The notes under the pieces: model-generated | The model's input: the letters and a program-made list of their open reading frames with translations, nothing else | The model's database searches: none | What the model was told of the DNA's origin: nothing | Position numbers and translations under genes: made by a program | Shown: positions 15,159 through 22,621 of the stretch, piece by piece | Numbering within the stretch: position 1 is the first letter of the stretch | How the letters are laid out: each line of letters starts with the position of its first letter | DNA from: a virus | Length of the DNA stretch: 57,413 nucleotides | Reading direction: 5' to 3' (one strand) | Virus record (IMG/VR): IMGVR_UViG_3300032116_000239 | Coordinates: 1-57,413 of that record

Positions 15159-15190
15159 AGTTTAGCTTGCGTCTGCGAACAAACGCAAGC
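15159..15190 (-). promoter_or_regulatory. Candidate leftward early promoter with overlapping operator
   Basis: On the minus strand TTGCGT (15188-15183) and TAAACT (15164-15159) are separated by 18 bases, a fair sigma-70 promoter placed about 40 bases before the 74-aa gene. The perfect inverted repeat GCTTGCGT (15165-15172) / ACGCAAGC (15183-15190) overlaps the -35 box and spacer. The half-site GCAAGCG recurs next to the repressor start at 15781. Repressor binding here would shut the leftward operon; that is inferred. Confidence 0.6.
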
Positions 15191-15221
15191 GCTACTTACA
15201 TACGGGAAAACCCGGAGGGGA

Positions 15222-15749
15222 TCAGGTGCGCAGGATCTCGACGACCTTGGCCAGGGCGTCGGTAGGCGAGGCCACCGCGTGCAGGTTGGCCGCAGCGGAC
15301 CCGACCAGGATCAGGTGGGCCTTGCTGGGGTCAGCGTGCTGCGCCAGGCGCTGCAGCTTGTGCACGAGGTGCTCGGGGGTGGCGGCGAAGACGAACAGGT
15401 GCCCGTGCTGCTCCAGGTCGGGCAGGACGTCGGGCGGGGGAGCGGCCTGCGGCAAAGTGGGAGCGTTGGCGGCCACAGGGCCGTGCTCTCCGAACTCGCT
15501 CGTCAGGCGCCAGATGGCGTTGAGGTCTGAGGCGTCGTTGAGCAGCCACTCCAAGGGCACGCGGGTGACGGAGGCGATCTTGACGACGTGCTCGGTGGTG
15601 GGCTTCGTCCGGTGCTCCGGCTCGGCCGCCTCCCACAGCGCAACGGCGCCTCGCGACACGCCGACCTTGTCGGCGAGGTCCTGTTGTGTCATGTCGGCGA
15701 CGCGGCGCGCCTGCCGGAGTCGTTGCCACAGCTCAGTGATCGGTGCCAT
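15222..15749 (-). CDS. CI-like phage repressor without S24 peptidase domain
   Basis: 175 residues from ATG at 15749. An XRE-type helix-turn-helix spans about 20-41 (MTQQDLADKVGVSRGAVALW). The C-terminal half (about 75-175) has no visible S24 Ser/Lys protease motif and instead ends in an alpha/beta segment (SKAHLILVGSAAANLH). It lies divergent to the Cro-like gene and upstream of the leftward operon, so it should maintain lysogeny by binding the repeated GCAAG-type sites. Without the protease, induction would not follow the simple RecA-cleavage route. No Shine-Dalgarno site precedes the ATG. Confidence 0.85.
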   Translation of the reverse strand: MAPITELWQRLRQARRVADMTQQDLADKVGVSRGAVALWEAAEPEHRTKPTTEHVVKIASVTRVPLEWLLNDASDLNAIWRLTSEFGEHGPVAANAPTLPQAAPPPDVLPDLEQHGHLFVFAATPEHLVHKLQRLAQHADPSKAHLILVGSAAANLHAVASPTDALAKVVEILRT

Positions 15750-15760
15750 GACAGGATAGT

Positions 15761-15792
15761 GCAAGTGTGGGTAGCTAATTGCAAGCGTGTGC
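15761..15792. promoter_or_regulatory. Operator-like repeats at the repressor start
   Basis: GCAAGTGTGG at 15761-15770 and GCAAGCGTGTGC at 15781-15792 are direct repeats 20 bases apart, two helical turns on the same DNA face. The second shares GCAAGCG with the inverted repeat at 15165-15190. They lie just upstream of the repressor ATG. Autoregulation by the repressor or the Cro-like protein is inferred. Confidence 0.5.
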
Positions 15793-15886
15793 ATGTGGGA
15801 AATGAGACAGCGGTGGACCCTGACGGGAGTCTGCAGATGCGTTGCAGGGGTGTCGAGGAAATCGTTCACCCGCTGCCGACAGGGTC

Positions 15887-15914
15887 TTGACCGCGATGAA
15901 AGCGCCGCTATCAT
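15887..15914 (+). promoter_or_regulatory. Rightward early promoter, probably giving a leaderless transcript
   Basis: TTGACC (15887-15892) and TATCAT (15909-15914) are separated by 16 bases and match the sigma-70 consensus well. A start point 6-8 bases downstream of the -10 box would fall at about 15920-15922, only a few bases before the ATG at 15924. No ribosome-binding site is present between them. Confidence 0.65.
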
Positions 15915-15923
15915 CTGGCCCCC

Positions 15924-16151
15924 ATGGACTTGCAAAACATCATCCGCCGGTTAGGCGGACCAGCGGCGGTAGGCCGCGTGCTTGGCGTGCGCTCGCAGGC
16001 GGTCAGCCTGTGGGTGGCCAAGAACAGAGTACCCATTGACCGTGTGCCGGCGCTGGTGGCGCTGGGCCGGGCGTTGGGCGTGGACCTGAAGCCAGAGGAC
16101 CTGCGGCCGGACGTCCAATGGGCTGCTCTGCGGTGCGAGGTGTGCGCATGA
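15924..16151 (+). CDS. Cro/YdaS-like helix-turn-helix protein
   Basis: 75 residues. IIRRLGGPAAVGRVLGVRSQ followed by AVSLWVAKNRVP is a typical YdaS/Cro-type helix-turn-helix in which the second helix reads DNA; the remainder (LVALGRALGVDLKPEDLRPD) is also family-like. It is divergent from the repressor and is the first gene of the rightward operon. It probably represses the repressor promoter during lytic growth. It appears to lack a 5' leader. Confidence 0.85.
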   Translation: MDLQNIIRRLGGPAAVGRVLGVRSQAVSLWVAKNRVPIDRVPALVALGRALGVDLKPEDLRPDVQWAALRCEVCA

Positions 16152-16360
16152 GCGCGCTGCGTGAAGCCGCTCAGCAGGCGGTCGAGGCCATCGAGGAGGG
16201 GCTGTCCTTCGCACACCTGGACAACGTCGTGGCGCCAGCGCTGAGAGCGGCGCTGGAGCGCCAGCTCACGATCGAGGAGATCGAGGAGCTCTGGACTCAG
16301 ACGGGCTACACCGGACGCGCTCCGCTTGGTTTCGCACGGGCGCTGGCCCGGATGCTATGA
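16148..16360 (+). CDS. Hypothetical helical protein, 70 aa
   Basis: ATG at 16148 overlaps the TGA of the Cro-like gene, and its end overlaps the next start (ATGA). The sequence is acidic and helical (MSALREAAQQAVEAIEEGLS, LTIEEIEELWTQTGYTG). The last part, with WTQTGY, resembles a common phage module of unknown role often placed in the rightward early operon. Confidence 0.7.
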   Translation: MSALREAAQQAVEAIEEGLSFAHLDNVVAPALRAALERQLTIEEIEELWTQTGYTGRAPLGFARALARML

Positions 16361-16551
16361 CCGAGCTGCGTCTGGAGCTCAGCCGGGAGGCGCTGGAGGC
16401 TATCGTGCGTGGGGAGGAGCTGGTGCTGGACCTGATCGACGAGGATCTGCGCGTGTTCCTGGCCTGCGATCAGGTGACCCTGGAGCACTTCGCATCCGCC
16501 GTGCAGCGGGCCATGCTGCACCTGCTGCCGGTGGGCGACAGCAAACATTGA
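16357..16551 (+). CDS. Hypothetical acidic protein, 64 aa
   Basis: It is translationally coupled to the gene before it through ATGA. The residues are strongly acidic and helical (LSREALEAIVRGEELVLDLI, EDLRVFLACDQ). No family or motif recognised. The 50 bases after it hold a GC-rich inverted element and the next ribosome-binding site. Confidence 0.65.
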   Translation: MTELRLELSREALEAIVRGEELVLDLIDEDLRVFLACDQVTLEHFASAVQRAMLHLLPVGDSKH

Positions 16552-16601
16552 TCACCGTGCCGGCCGGTCTGCCGGTGACTTGACCTGAAAGAGGAGAGGC
16601 T

Positions 16602-16808
16602 GTGAGTTTGCAACGACAAGAGTATTTTGAGGACCTGGTGAACGACGCGCTGGTGGTGCTTGAGCGGCGCTGGCCCGAGCACGACGTGGCCGATCAGCCG
16701 GAGGTGGTGGCGGCGCTGATCGTGAGCGACGCTCTGAACGGCATGCGCAAGAGCATGCTGGACCTGAGCGAGGCTGTGCGCTCCGTCGGGCGGACCCGGC
16801 TGGGGTGA
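16602..16808 (+). CDS. Hypothetical protein, 68 aa
   Basis: GTG start at 16602 with AGAGGAG about 8 bases upstream. It is helical (YFEDLVNDALVVLERRW) and ends overlapping the prim-pol start as GTGA, so it is likely co-translated with the replication protein. Function unknown. Confidence 0.7.
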   Translation: MSLQRQEYFEDLVNDALVVLERRWPEHDVADQPEVVAALIVSDALNGMRKSMLDLSEAVRSVGRTRLG

Positions 16809-19162
16809 CGGTGAGCAGGTTCGGCGTGCTGGGCCCGAAGTTGCACCGGGCCGGCTGGGATGTCATCCCGATCCCCGACGGAGAGAAGAGGCCGGCGTTC
16901 AAGCGCTGGCAGCACGGGCTGTCCACCGAGCAGGTGGACCACTACGCCGCGAACGGCTACGCCCGCGGCTCGGTGGGGCTGCTGGCGCGCGGGTTCCCCG
17001 CGGTGGACGTCGACGTGCTCGACGCCGAGTGCGCCCTGGCGGTGCAGGCGCTGGCGCTTGAGGTGCTGGGCGACGCGCCCGTGCGCGTGGGCAAGCCGCC
17101 GAAGCGGCTGCTGATGTACCGCTGCGACACGGCGTTCGCCAAGGTGAAGGTGAACCTGGCCGGCCCCGGCGAGGCCACTGGCATCGTCGAGGTGCTCAGC
17201 GATGGCCAGCAGTACCTGATCTACGGGCGCCACCCGGAGGGCCACGAGTACGAGTGGGTGCGCGGCGCCGGGCCCGGCGACGACTGCGATGTGTGGCAGC
17301 TCACGGCGATCGACCAGGCCGCGGTGAGCCGCCTGGTGCAGCGCCTGAGCGAGCCTGGCGCGCTGCCGCAGGGCTGGAGCGTGGTGGGCGGCCGGCAGGG
17401 CGCGGCAGGGCAGGGCGGTGTGGCGGAGAGCGGGGAGGGCGGCGACGCCTTCGCCCTGCTGAAGGCGCCGCTGGAGGGCTGGCCGCTGGAGCGGGTGGTG
17501 ACGCAGGTCCTGCCCCACCTGGACCCGAACATGCTGAACGATCAGTGGGCTGTGGTGGGGATGGCGCTGCACCACCAGGGGCAGGGCGATGAGGAGTGGC
17601 TGCAGGCATGGGATGAGTGGTCCCAGCCGGGCCACACCTGGGTGGAGGGCGAGTGCGCCTACCGCTGGGGCTCGTTCAAGGACGCGCTTGGCCGAGGCGC
17701 CGGCGGGGTCACGCTTGCCACCTTGCTGAAGTGGAGCAAGGAGGCCCGGGAGAAGGCCGAGCGCGAGGGCCGCCACGCCCTGCTGCAGGAGCTGCAGGCC
17801 CTGGTGGCCGGCGTGCAGGACGCGCAGGACCTGCCGGAGAAGATCGCCCCACGCATCGCCCAGCAGTCAGCGCTGAACGAACTGGAGCGCGAGCAGCTCG
17901 CGGTGGCGATCCGCCAGCGCACGCAGGAGCTCACCGGGGTGCGCCTGCAGATCGGCGCCGTGCGCAGCTGGCTGCGGCCCAAAACCAGCTCGGCGTTCGC
18001 CCATGTCAACGACGAGGGCCACCCCCTGTGCACGTTGGAGAACATGCGCCAACTGCTGAGCCAGCTGCACTGGCGCGTGCGCTACAACGTGATCAAGAAG
18101 GCGATCGAGATTTTGATTCCCGGCCAGGGGTTCTCCCGCGACAACCGCGACAACGCCGCGATCGCCTGCGTGCTGTCTGAGTGCGAGAAGGCACGCATGC
18201 CGACGAAGCATGTGGCGCAGTACCTGATCCGCATCGCCGACGAGAACCAGTTCAACCCCGTGGCGGTCTGGGTGGAGTCCAAGCCGTGGGACGGGGTGTC
18301 GCGCCTGGAGGACTTCTACGCCACCGTGCGGGCCACCGCCGACAGCGACGCCATGAAGAAGCGACTGCTGCGCAAGTGGCTGATCCAGTCCGTGGCCGCG
18401 GCGTTCAGCCCCGACGGCATCGCCACCCAAGGCATCCTGACCTTTGTCGGGCCGCAGAACATCGGCAAGACCACCTGGTTCCAGCGGCTGGCGCCGCCGG
18501 AGCTCGATGTGGTGCTGACCGGGCACACGCTGGACACCAAGAGCAAGGACAGCATCTTCGTCGCGCTGTCGTTCTGGCTGGTGGAGCTGGGCGAGGTGGA
18601 CGCGACCATGCGCAAGAGCGACATATCGGCTCTGAAGTCATTCATCACGCAACCTCACGACAAGATCCGGCGACCGTACGCAGCGACGGAAAGTAGCTTT
18701 GGACGCAGGACGGCGTTTGGCGCAACCGTGAACGACGAACAGTATCTGCACGACCCAACCGGCAACCGCAGGTTCTGGACGATCGAGGTGGAGAGCTTCG
18801 ACCTGGACCGCACGATCGACATGCAGCAGCTGTGGGCTGAGGTGTTGGGCCTGTACCAGGCCGGGGAGCGGTGGTTCCTGGACCACGCGGAGGTGACGGA
18901 GCTGAACGCGCACAACGACGACTTCACGGTCCAGGACCCGATCGAGGAGCGCATCGCGGGCGCTTTTGACTGGTCCACAGACGGCCCTTGGCGATGGGTG
19001 ACGGCCACAGAAGTGCTGATGATGGTGGGCGTTTCGGACCCATCGCGCTACCAAGCGATCAGTGCTGGCCGGGCGATCAAGCGGCTCAACAAAAATCAGC
19101 GAAAAAAGAGCAATGGCCGCGTGATTTTTGCGATCCCAGCCGCGGAGGCGTTTTTAGGGTAA
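16805..19162 (+). CDS. Bifunctional primase-polymerase / VirE-type helicase replication protein
   Basis: 785 residues from a GTG overlapping the previous stop. Residues 1-200 are a prim-pol domain with the catalytic pair Asp68/Asp70 in FPAVDVDVLD and the SDGQQYLIYGRHPEG strand. Residues about 215-310 are a PriCT-2-like linker (WAVVGMALHHQG, YRWGSFKDA). Residues about 520-720 are a virulence-associated-E (SF3-like) ATPase: Walker A GPQNIGKTTW near 549, Walker B FWLVELGEVD near 590, and NDEQYLHDPTGNRRFW near 642. It should prime and unwind the phage origin. It lies directly upstream of an AT-rich iteron region. Confidence 0.92.
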   Translation: MTVSRFGVLGPKLHRAGWDVIPIPDGEKRPAFKRWQHGLSTEQVDHYAANGYARGSVGLLARGFPAVDVDVLDAECALAVQALALEVLGDAPVRVGKPPKRLLMYRCDTAFAKVKVNLAGPGEATGIVEVLSDGQQYLIYGRHPEGHEYEWVRGAGPGDDCDVWQLTAIDQAAVSRLVQRLSEPGALPQGWSVVGGRQGAAGQGGVAESGEGGDAFALLKAPLEGWPLERVVTQVLPHLDPNMLNDQWAVVGMALHHQGQGDEEWLQAWDEWSQPGHTWVEGECAYRWGSFKDALGRGAGGVTLATLLKWSKEAREKAEREGRHALLQELQALVAGVQDAQDLPEKIAPRIAQQSALNELEREQLAVAIRQRTQELTGVRLQIGAVRSWLRPKTSSAFAHVNDEGHPLCTLENMRQLLSQLHWRVRYNVIKKAIEILIPGQGFSRDNRDNAAIACVLSECEKARMPTKHVAQYLIRIADENQFNPVAVWVESKPWDGVSRLEDFYATVRATADSDAMKKRLLRKWLIQSVAAAFSPDGIATQGILTFVGPQNIGKTTWFQRLAPPELDVVLTGHTLDTKSKDSIFVALSFWLVELGEVDATMRKSDISALKSFITQPHDKIRRPYAATESSFGRRTAFGATVNDEQYLHDPTGNRRFWTIEVESFDLDRTIDMQQLWAEVLGLYQAGERWFLDHAEVTELNAHNDDFTVQDPIEERIAGAFDWSTDGPWRWVTATEVLMMVGVSDPSRYQAISAGRAIKRLNKNQRKKSNGRVIFAIPAAEAFLG

Positions 19163-19367
19163 GAGGGCAAAGGAAAGCGGTCTATTGCCCTGACCCTTTA
19201 CCCTCACCTAAGTCCTTGATCTTCAACAAGAAAACACTAAAGGGTAATAGAGGGTAATAGATCTCTAATACAACATTGGGGTAAGTATATAGTAAGTAGT
19301 GCTTACTATATATATCCCCTAGAGATATAGTCTTCTAAGTACATTCCCCTCCTATGCCCTTTACCCT
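19156..19367. repeat. AT-rich iteron region, candidate replication origin
   Basis: Copies of an AGGGTAAWAG-like unit lie on both strands: AGGGTAAG and AGGGCAAAGG in tandem from 19156, CTATTGCCCT at 19182-19191, CCCTTTACCCT at 19194-19204, AGGGTAATAG at 19241-19250 and again at 19251-19260, and CCCTTTACCCT at 19357-19367. The region between the last two groups is very AT-rich and holds a nested hairpin. Its position right after the primase/helicase gene fits an initiator-bound origin. The interval 19163-19372 has no gene. Confidence 0.6.
19261..19326. repeat. Nested AT-rich inverted repeat within the iteron region
   Basis: The core arms TATATAGTAAG (19286-19296) and CTTACTATATA (19302-19312) pair perfectly around a 5-base loop. 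GGGG at 19278-19281 faces CCCC at 19316-19319, and ATCTCTA (19261-19267) faces TAGAGAT (19320-19326). The three nested arms suggest a cruciform or unwinding element rather than a terminator. Confidence 0.65.
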
Positions 19368-19372
19368 GCACC

Positions 19373-19642
19373 ATGCTTGAGCGAGAAGTTGAGCGTCATT
19401 TGGTTGAGCGGGTCCGTGCGGCCGGCGGTATGGCGCTGAAATGGGTCAGCCCGGCTAACGCAGGGGTGCCCGACCGCGTGTGCTTCCTGCCCGGCGGGCG
19501 GGTGGTGTTCGTGGAGCTCAAACGGCCGGGTGGGCAGTTGAGGCCGCTGCAGGAGCGGGTGATCGGGATGCTGAGGCGGCTGGGTGCGGAAGTCCACGTC
19601 GTGGACAGCAAGGAAGGTGTGGATGAGGTTCTTGCCGCGTGA
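19373..19642 (+). CDS. VRR-NUC domain nuclease
   Basis: 89 residues, a minimal stand-alone VRR-NUC domain of the PD-(D/E)XK superfamily. Motifs: GGMALKWVSPANAGVPDRV with Asp in VPDRV, VVFVELKRPGG with the E-x-K pair, and LRPLQERVI. Phage members cut Holliday junctions or flaps during replication. No good ribosome-binding site precedes the ATG; the upstream bases are part of an iteron. It overlaps the helicase start by 20 bases. Confidence 0.9.
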   Translation: MLEREVERHLVERVRAAGGMALKWVSPANAGVPDRVCFLPGGRVVFVELKRPGGQLRPLQERVIGMLRRLGAEVHVVDSKEGVDEVLAA

Positions 19643-20972
19643 GGTGCAGCGCATCGCCATTGAGCGGGTGCTGAGCGCCAAGGAGCAGCTGATCGCGCTG
19701 CGCATGGGTGCGGGCAAGTCAGCGGTGGTGCTCACGGCGCTGCAGGAGCTGCTGCACGACCGGTTCGAGGTGGGTCGATGCCTGATCGTGGCGCCCAAGC
19801 GGGTGGCCGAGCTCGTGTGGGCGCAGGAATGCGCGAAGTGGGATCACACCCGGGGCTTGCGGGTTGAGCGCGTGTTGGGCACCCGGGAGCAGCGCGTGGC
19901 CGCGTTGGCACGGCCAGCGGATGTGCATGTGATCAACGTCGAGAACTTCTGCTGGTTGGTGGAGCTGGTGGAGGAGAGCGGCGAGGCCTGGCCGTGGGAC
20001 ATGGTGGTGATCGATGAGAACCGCGGCGTGAAGGACCGGGCCAGCAAGACCTGGAAGGCCTTCAAGCGGGTGCGCGATCAGATCCAACGGCTGTACCTGC
20101 TGACTGGCACGCCCACGCCCAACGGGTTGTTAGAGCTTTGGGCGCAGGTGAGCCTGCTGGACCGTGGGCAGCGGCTGGGCCGGAGCCTGACGGCGTACCG
20201 GGACAGGTGGTTCCAGCCGGACAAGCGCAACGGCATGGTGGTCTACACCTGGAAGCTGAGGCCGGGCGCGGAGCAGGAGATCCACGAGGCGGTGTCGGAC
20301 GTGATGCTGAGCCTGGACAGCGACGCGCGGATGCCGGAGCGGATCGACAACATCGTGCCGGTGGCGTTCGACATGCGGCGCTACCGGGAGCTGGAGCGCA
20401 CCTTGGTGAGCGGGGCCGTCACAGCGCCGTCAGCGGGCGTGCTGGCGGGCAAGCTGGCGCAGATGGCCAACGGGGCGGTGTATGACGACGTGGGCGGCGT
20501 GGAGCACGTCCACGACGCGAAGCTGGAGGCGCTGCGCGAGATCGTCGAGCAGGGCGAGCCGGTGCTGTGCCTGACGACGTTCAGGCATGACACAGCGAGA
20601 ATCCGGCACGCCTTCCCACAGGCCCGGGAATTCGACGGCGAGCGGTCGCTGCGGGATTGGCAGGCGGGCAAGGTGCCGTTGCTGCTGATGCACCCGGCCA
20701 GCGGCGGCCACGGGGTCGACGGGCTGCAGCTGGGTGGGCGCGTGGCGGTGTGGTGGGGTCTGCCGTTCAGCCTGGACCTGTACGAGCAGGCCAACGCCCG
20801 GCTGCACCGGCCAGGCCAGAGCCGCGGGGTGGTGATCCACCACTTGGTGGCGCAGGGCACGATCGATGAGCGGGTGATGGCCGTCCTGGCGGCCAAGGGC
20901 GACGTGCAGCAGGCGCTGCTGGACGCGGTCAAGGGTTTGCAGCAAGGGCAGAACGCGGGGGTTACAGCATGA
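19623..20972 (+). CDS. SNF2-like DEAD/H helicase
   Basis: 449 residues from ATG at 19623. Motif I is MGAGKSAVVL (about 28-37), motif Ia LIVAPKRVAELVW, motif II VIDENRG (an atypical DENR in place of DEAH or DEST), motif III LLTGTPTPN, and motif VI QANARLHRPGQ. It overlaps the VRR-NUC gene, and the two are commonly paired in phages. It is probably an ATP-dependent translocase working with the nuclease on replication or recombination intermediates. Confidence 0.9.
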   Translation: MRFLPREVQRIAIERVLSAKEQLIALRMGAGKSAVVLTALQELLHDRFEVGRCLIVAPKRVAELVWAQECAKWDHTRGLRVERVLGTREQRVAALARPADVHVINVENFCWLVELVEESGEAWPWDMVVIDENRGVKDRASKTWKAFKRVRDQIQRLYLLTGTPTPNGLLELWAQVSLLDRGQRLGRSLTAYRDRWFQPDKRNGMVVYTWKLRPGAEQEIHEAVSDVMLSLDSDARMPERIDNIVPVAFDMRRYRELERTLVSGAVTAPSAGVLAGKLAQMANGAVYDDVGGVEHVHDAKLEALREIVEQGEPVLCLTTFRHDTARIRHAFPQAREFDGERSLRDWQAGKVPLLLMHPASGGHGVDGLQLGGRVAVWWGLPFSLDLYEQANARLHRPGQSRGVVIHHLVAQGTIDERVMAVLAAKGDVQQALLDAVKGLQQGQNAGVTA

Positions 20973-21460
20973 GGCGAGAGCGGATCGACCAGGCGCAGGG
21001 CTCGCGCCACCTGGAGGAGGCACCGATCGAGGAGATCGGCGACGTGGACGTGCTGAGGGCCATGGGCATGGCCGCGCAGCGCCAGCCGCTGGGGGTGAGC
21101 CTGTGGAGGCTGCGCTACAGCCGCGCGAGAAGCGAGCTGGCCACGGTGCTGGAGGGCCTGACCGCGTGGGCGTGCCGTAACGGGACGGACCCCGAGCTGG
21201 TGCCGCCCGTGCTGGCGCACTGGCTGCAGGACGTGTGCCGGGTCTGCGAGGGCCGCGGGTACGCGGTGGTGGACGGCACGCCGATGCTGTCAGACGTGCC
21301 GTGCGGTGCGTGCGGGGGAAGCGGCAGGGCCCCGCTGCCGGTGGCCGGGGCGCAGGCTGCGGCGCTGCTGGAGCACATCGCCAGCCTGGAGCGGCTGGCG
21401 GCGGCGGACATCATGCGGCGCCTGAGCCTGCAGCTGGCGGACCTGGACGGCCCGGGCTGA
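20969..21460 (+). CDS. DnaJ-type zinc-finger protein, possible late regulator
   Basis: 163 residues. Two CxxCxGxG-type units are visible: CRVCEGRGY and CGACGGSGR, about 19 residues apart, flanked by helices (LLEHIASLERLAAADIM). It is the last gene of the rightward early operon, the place where many lambdoid phages carry an antitermination Q-like protein, several of which have zinc fingers of this kind. A late-gene regulator role is therefore possible but unproved. It converges with the leftward small-gene block. Confidence 0.65.
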   Translation: MRRERIDQAQGSRHLEEAPIEEIGDVDVLRAMGMAAQRQPLGVSLWRLRYSRARSELATVLEGLTAWACRNGTDPELVPPVLAHWLQDVCRVCEGRGYAVVDGTPMLSDVPCGACGGSGRAPLPVAGAQAAALLEHIASLERLAAADIMRRLSLQLADLDGPG

Positions 21461-21478
21461 GCTGCAGGCCGGCGGGCG

Positions 21479-21907
21479 TCAGGCCCGATCGGGCAGGCGC
21501 TGGCCGCAGCAGGGGCAGCGGGCCTTGGTGTCGCGAGCGATGGCCGCGTAAACCGCGCTGGAGCTGATTCCCAGCCTTTCAGCGGCCTGCATGGGCCCCA
21601 CCCCTTGGCTGACCAGTTCCAGCGCCTTCTGCGTGCGGCTGAGGGGCTCGCCGGGGCGGGCCTGGGCAGCGGTAGCGCGTGCGGCGGCTTCAGGCGTGGG
21701 CCTGGGGCGCCTGTAGAGCGCCACGGCGCCAGGCGGCAGGGGTACGGGCGTGCGGGGGAAGGACAGGCAGCGCAAGGGCCCGTCGGGCAGGGCACGGGTC
21801 GCGACCAGCACCGTCCGGGGAGCGGACGCCACTGTGGCCTCGATGCCGGCGCGCACCTTGTCGGACCAGGGCAGCGCCAGGAAATCGGCAAGCGGGGATG
21901 GGTTCAT
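21479..21907 (-). CDS. Helix-turn-helix protein with C-terminal zinc knuckle
   Basis: 142 residues from ATG at 21907 (MNPSPLADFLALPWSDKV). The C-terminal part has a resolvase/GcrA-like helix-turn-helix (LELVSQGVGPMQAAERLGIS followed by SSAVYAAI) and then CPCCGQRL. DNA binding is likely. It is the last gene of the leftward accessory block. Its target is unknown. Confidence 0.7.
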   Translation of the reverse strand: MNPSPLADFLALPWSDKVRAGIEATVASAPRTVLVATRALPDGPLRCLSFPRTPVPLPPGAVALYRRPRPTPEAAARATAAQARPGEPLSRTQKALELVSQGVGPMQAAERLGISSSAVYAAIARDTKARCPCCGQRLPDRA

Positions 21908-22128
21908 GGCTGGACCTCCGCCACCGGTGGCCGGTGTTTGGCCGCCCAGCGACGGTCGGCGGGCACGGCGGGGTAGATCCACAGGGGCTTGTCACCGGTC
22001 AGCACCTGCACCAGGACGTGCGAGACCTGGCCTTGGGCGTCCAGCACCACGCCGGCCGCGTAGGCCTCACCCCGGCGGATGAGGTCCACCGCCCGGGGGC
22101 GTTTTGCGGGGATGGCGGTTTGGATCAT
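21904..22128 (-). CDS. Hypothetical protein, 74 aa
   Basis: ATG at 22128 overlaps the stop of the 125-aa gene. The sequence MIQTAIPAKRPRAVDLIRRG and strands such as HVLVQVLTGDKPLWIYPAVP suggest a small beta-rich protein. No family recognised. Confidence 0.65.
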   Translation of the reverse strand: MIQTAIPAKRPRAVDLIRRGEAYAAGVVLDAQGQVSHVLVQVLTGDKPLWIYPAVPADRRWAAKHRPPVAEVQP

Positions 22129-22502
22129 GCGGTCACCTCTTCGGCAGAGTCGGCAGCAACCCACACCCAGGCTTGAACCCAGGCCCCGTCGTCGGCTTCA
22201 GACACAACGGCGTTGTCGTCGATGTCGATTTCATCGCATACGTACTGGCGGATTGCTTTTTCGACCAAAGCGGGGTTGGTGTTGTCGGCTGTCGTGTCTT
22301 TTTGGGCGGGGGTCAGGGCGTAGATGAGCGAGACCAAGGCGGATGTGGCGGCTTCGATTTCTTCCTGTTCGTCGGCCAGATCGGACACCTCGGTCCAATC
22401 GGCTTGTTCCAACCAAGCCCTCTTGTCGGACAGGCCGGCGTCCGCGTAGTCGCGCAGGAGGGCCCACTGGGATTCGGGCAGGGTGATGGTGAGCATGGTC
22501 AT
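22125..22502 (-). CDS. Hypothetical acidic protein, 125 aa
   Basis: Start ATG at 22502 with CGGAG about 10 bases upstream. MTMLTITLPESQWALLRDYA is a ribbon-helix-helix-like beginning, and the rest is very acidic (DEQEEIEAATSALVSLIYAL, VCDEIDIDDNAVVSEADDG). The strong negative charge recalls DNA-mimic anti-defence proteins, but composition alone does not prove it. Confidence 0.65.
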   Translation of the reverse strand: MTMLTITLPESQWALLRDYADAGLSDKRAWLEQADWTEVSDLADEQEEIEAATSALVSLIYALTPAQKDTTADNTNPALVEKAIRQYVCDEIDIDDNAVVSEADDGAWVQAWVWVAADSAEEVTA

Positions 22503-22518
22503 GGTGTCAGTCTCCGGG

Positions 22519-22608
22519 TCAGATGAAAGCGGCCACGAGCAGGGCCAGGGCTAAGCCGTAGGCCACGGCGAAGGCGGCATCACGCCAGGTCAGGGGTTGG
22601 CCGTGCAT
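22519..22608 (-). CDS. Small membrane peptide, 29 aa
   Basis: It starts at ATG 22608 with GGAGG 8 bases upstream and ends at TGA 22519-22521. MHGQPLTWRDAAFAVAYGLA and a following hydrophobic tail form a single transmembrane helix. It is very short, so real expression is uncertain, but the ribosome-binding site is strong and identical to that of the gene at 23608-23826. Confidence 0.45.
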   Translation of the reverse strand: MHGQPLTWRDAAFAVAYGLALALLVAAFI

Positions 22609-22621
22609 GGTTCAGGCCTCC
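22606..22621. repeat. 16-bp gene-junction repeat, copy 1
   Basis: CATGGTTCAGGCCTCC, identical to 23824-23839. On the minus strand it is the ribosome-binding site GGAGG, the stop codon of the upstream gene (ending in Glu-Ala) and the ATG of the downstream gene. Confidence 0.85.
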
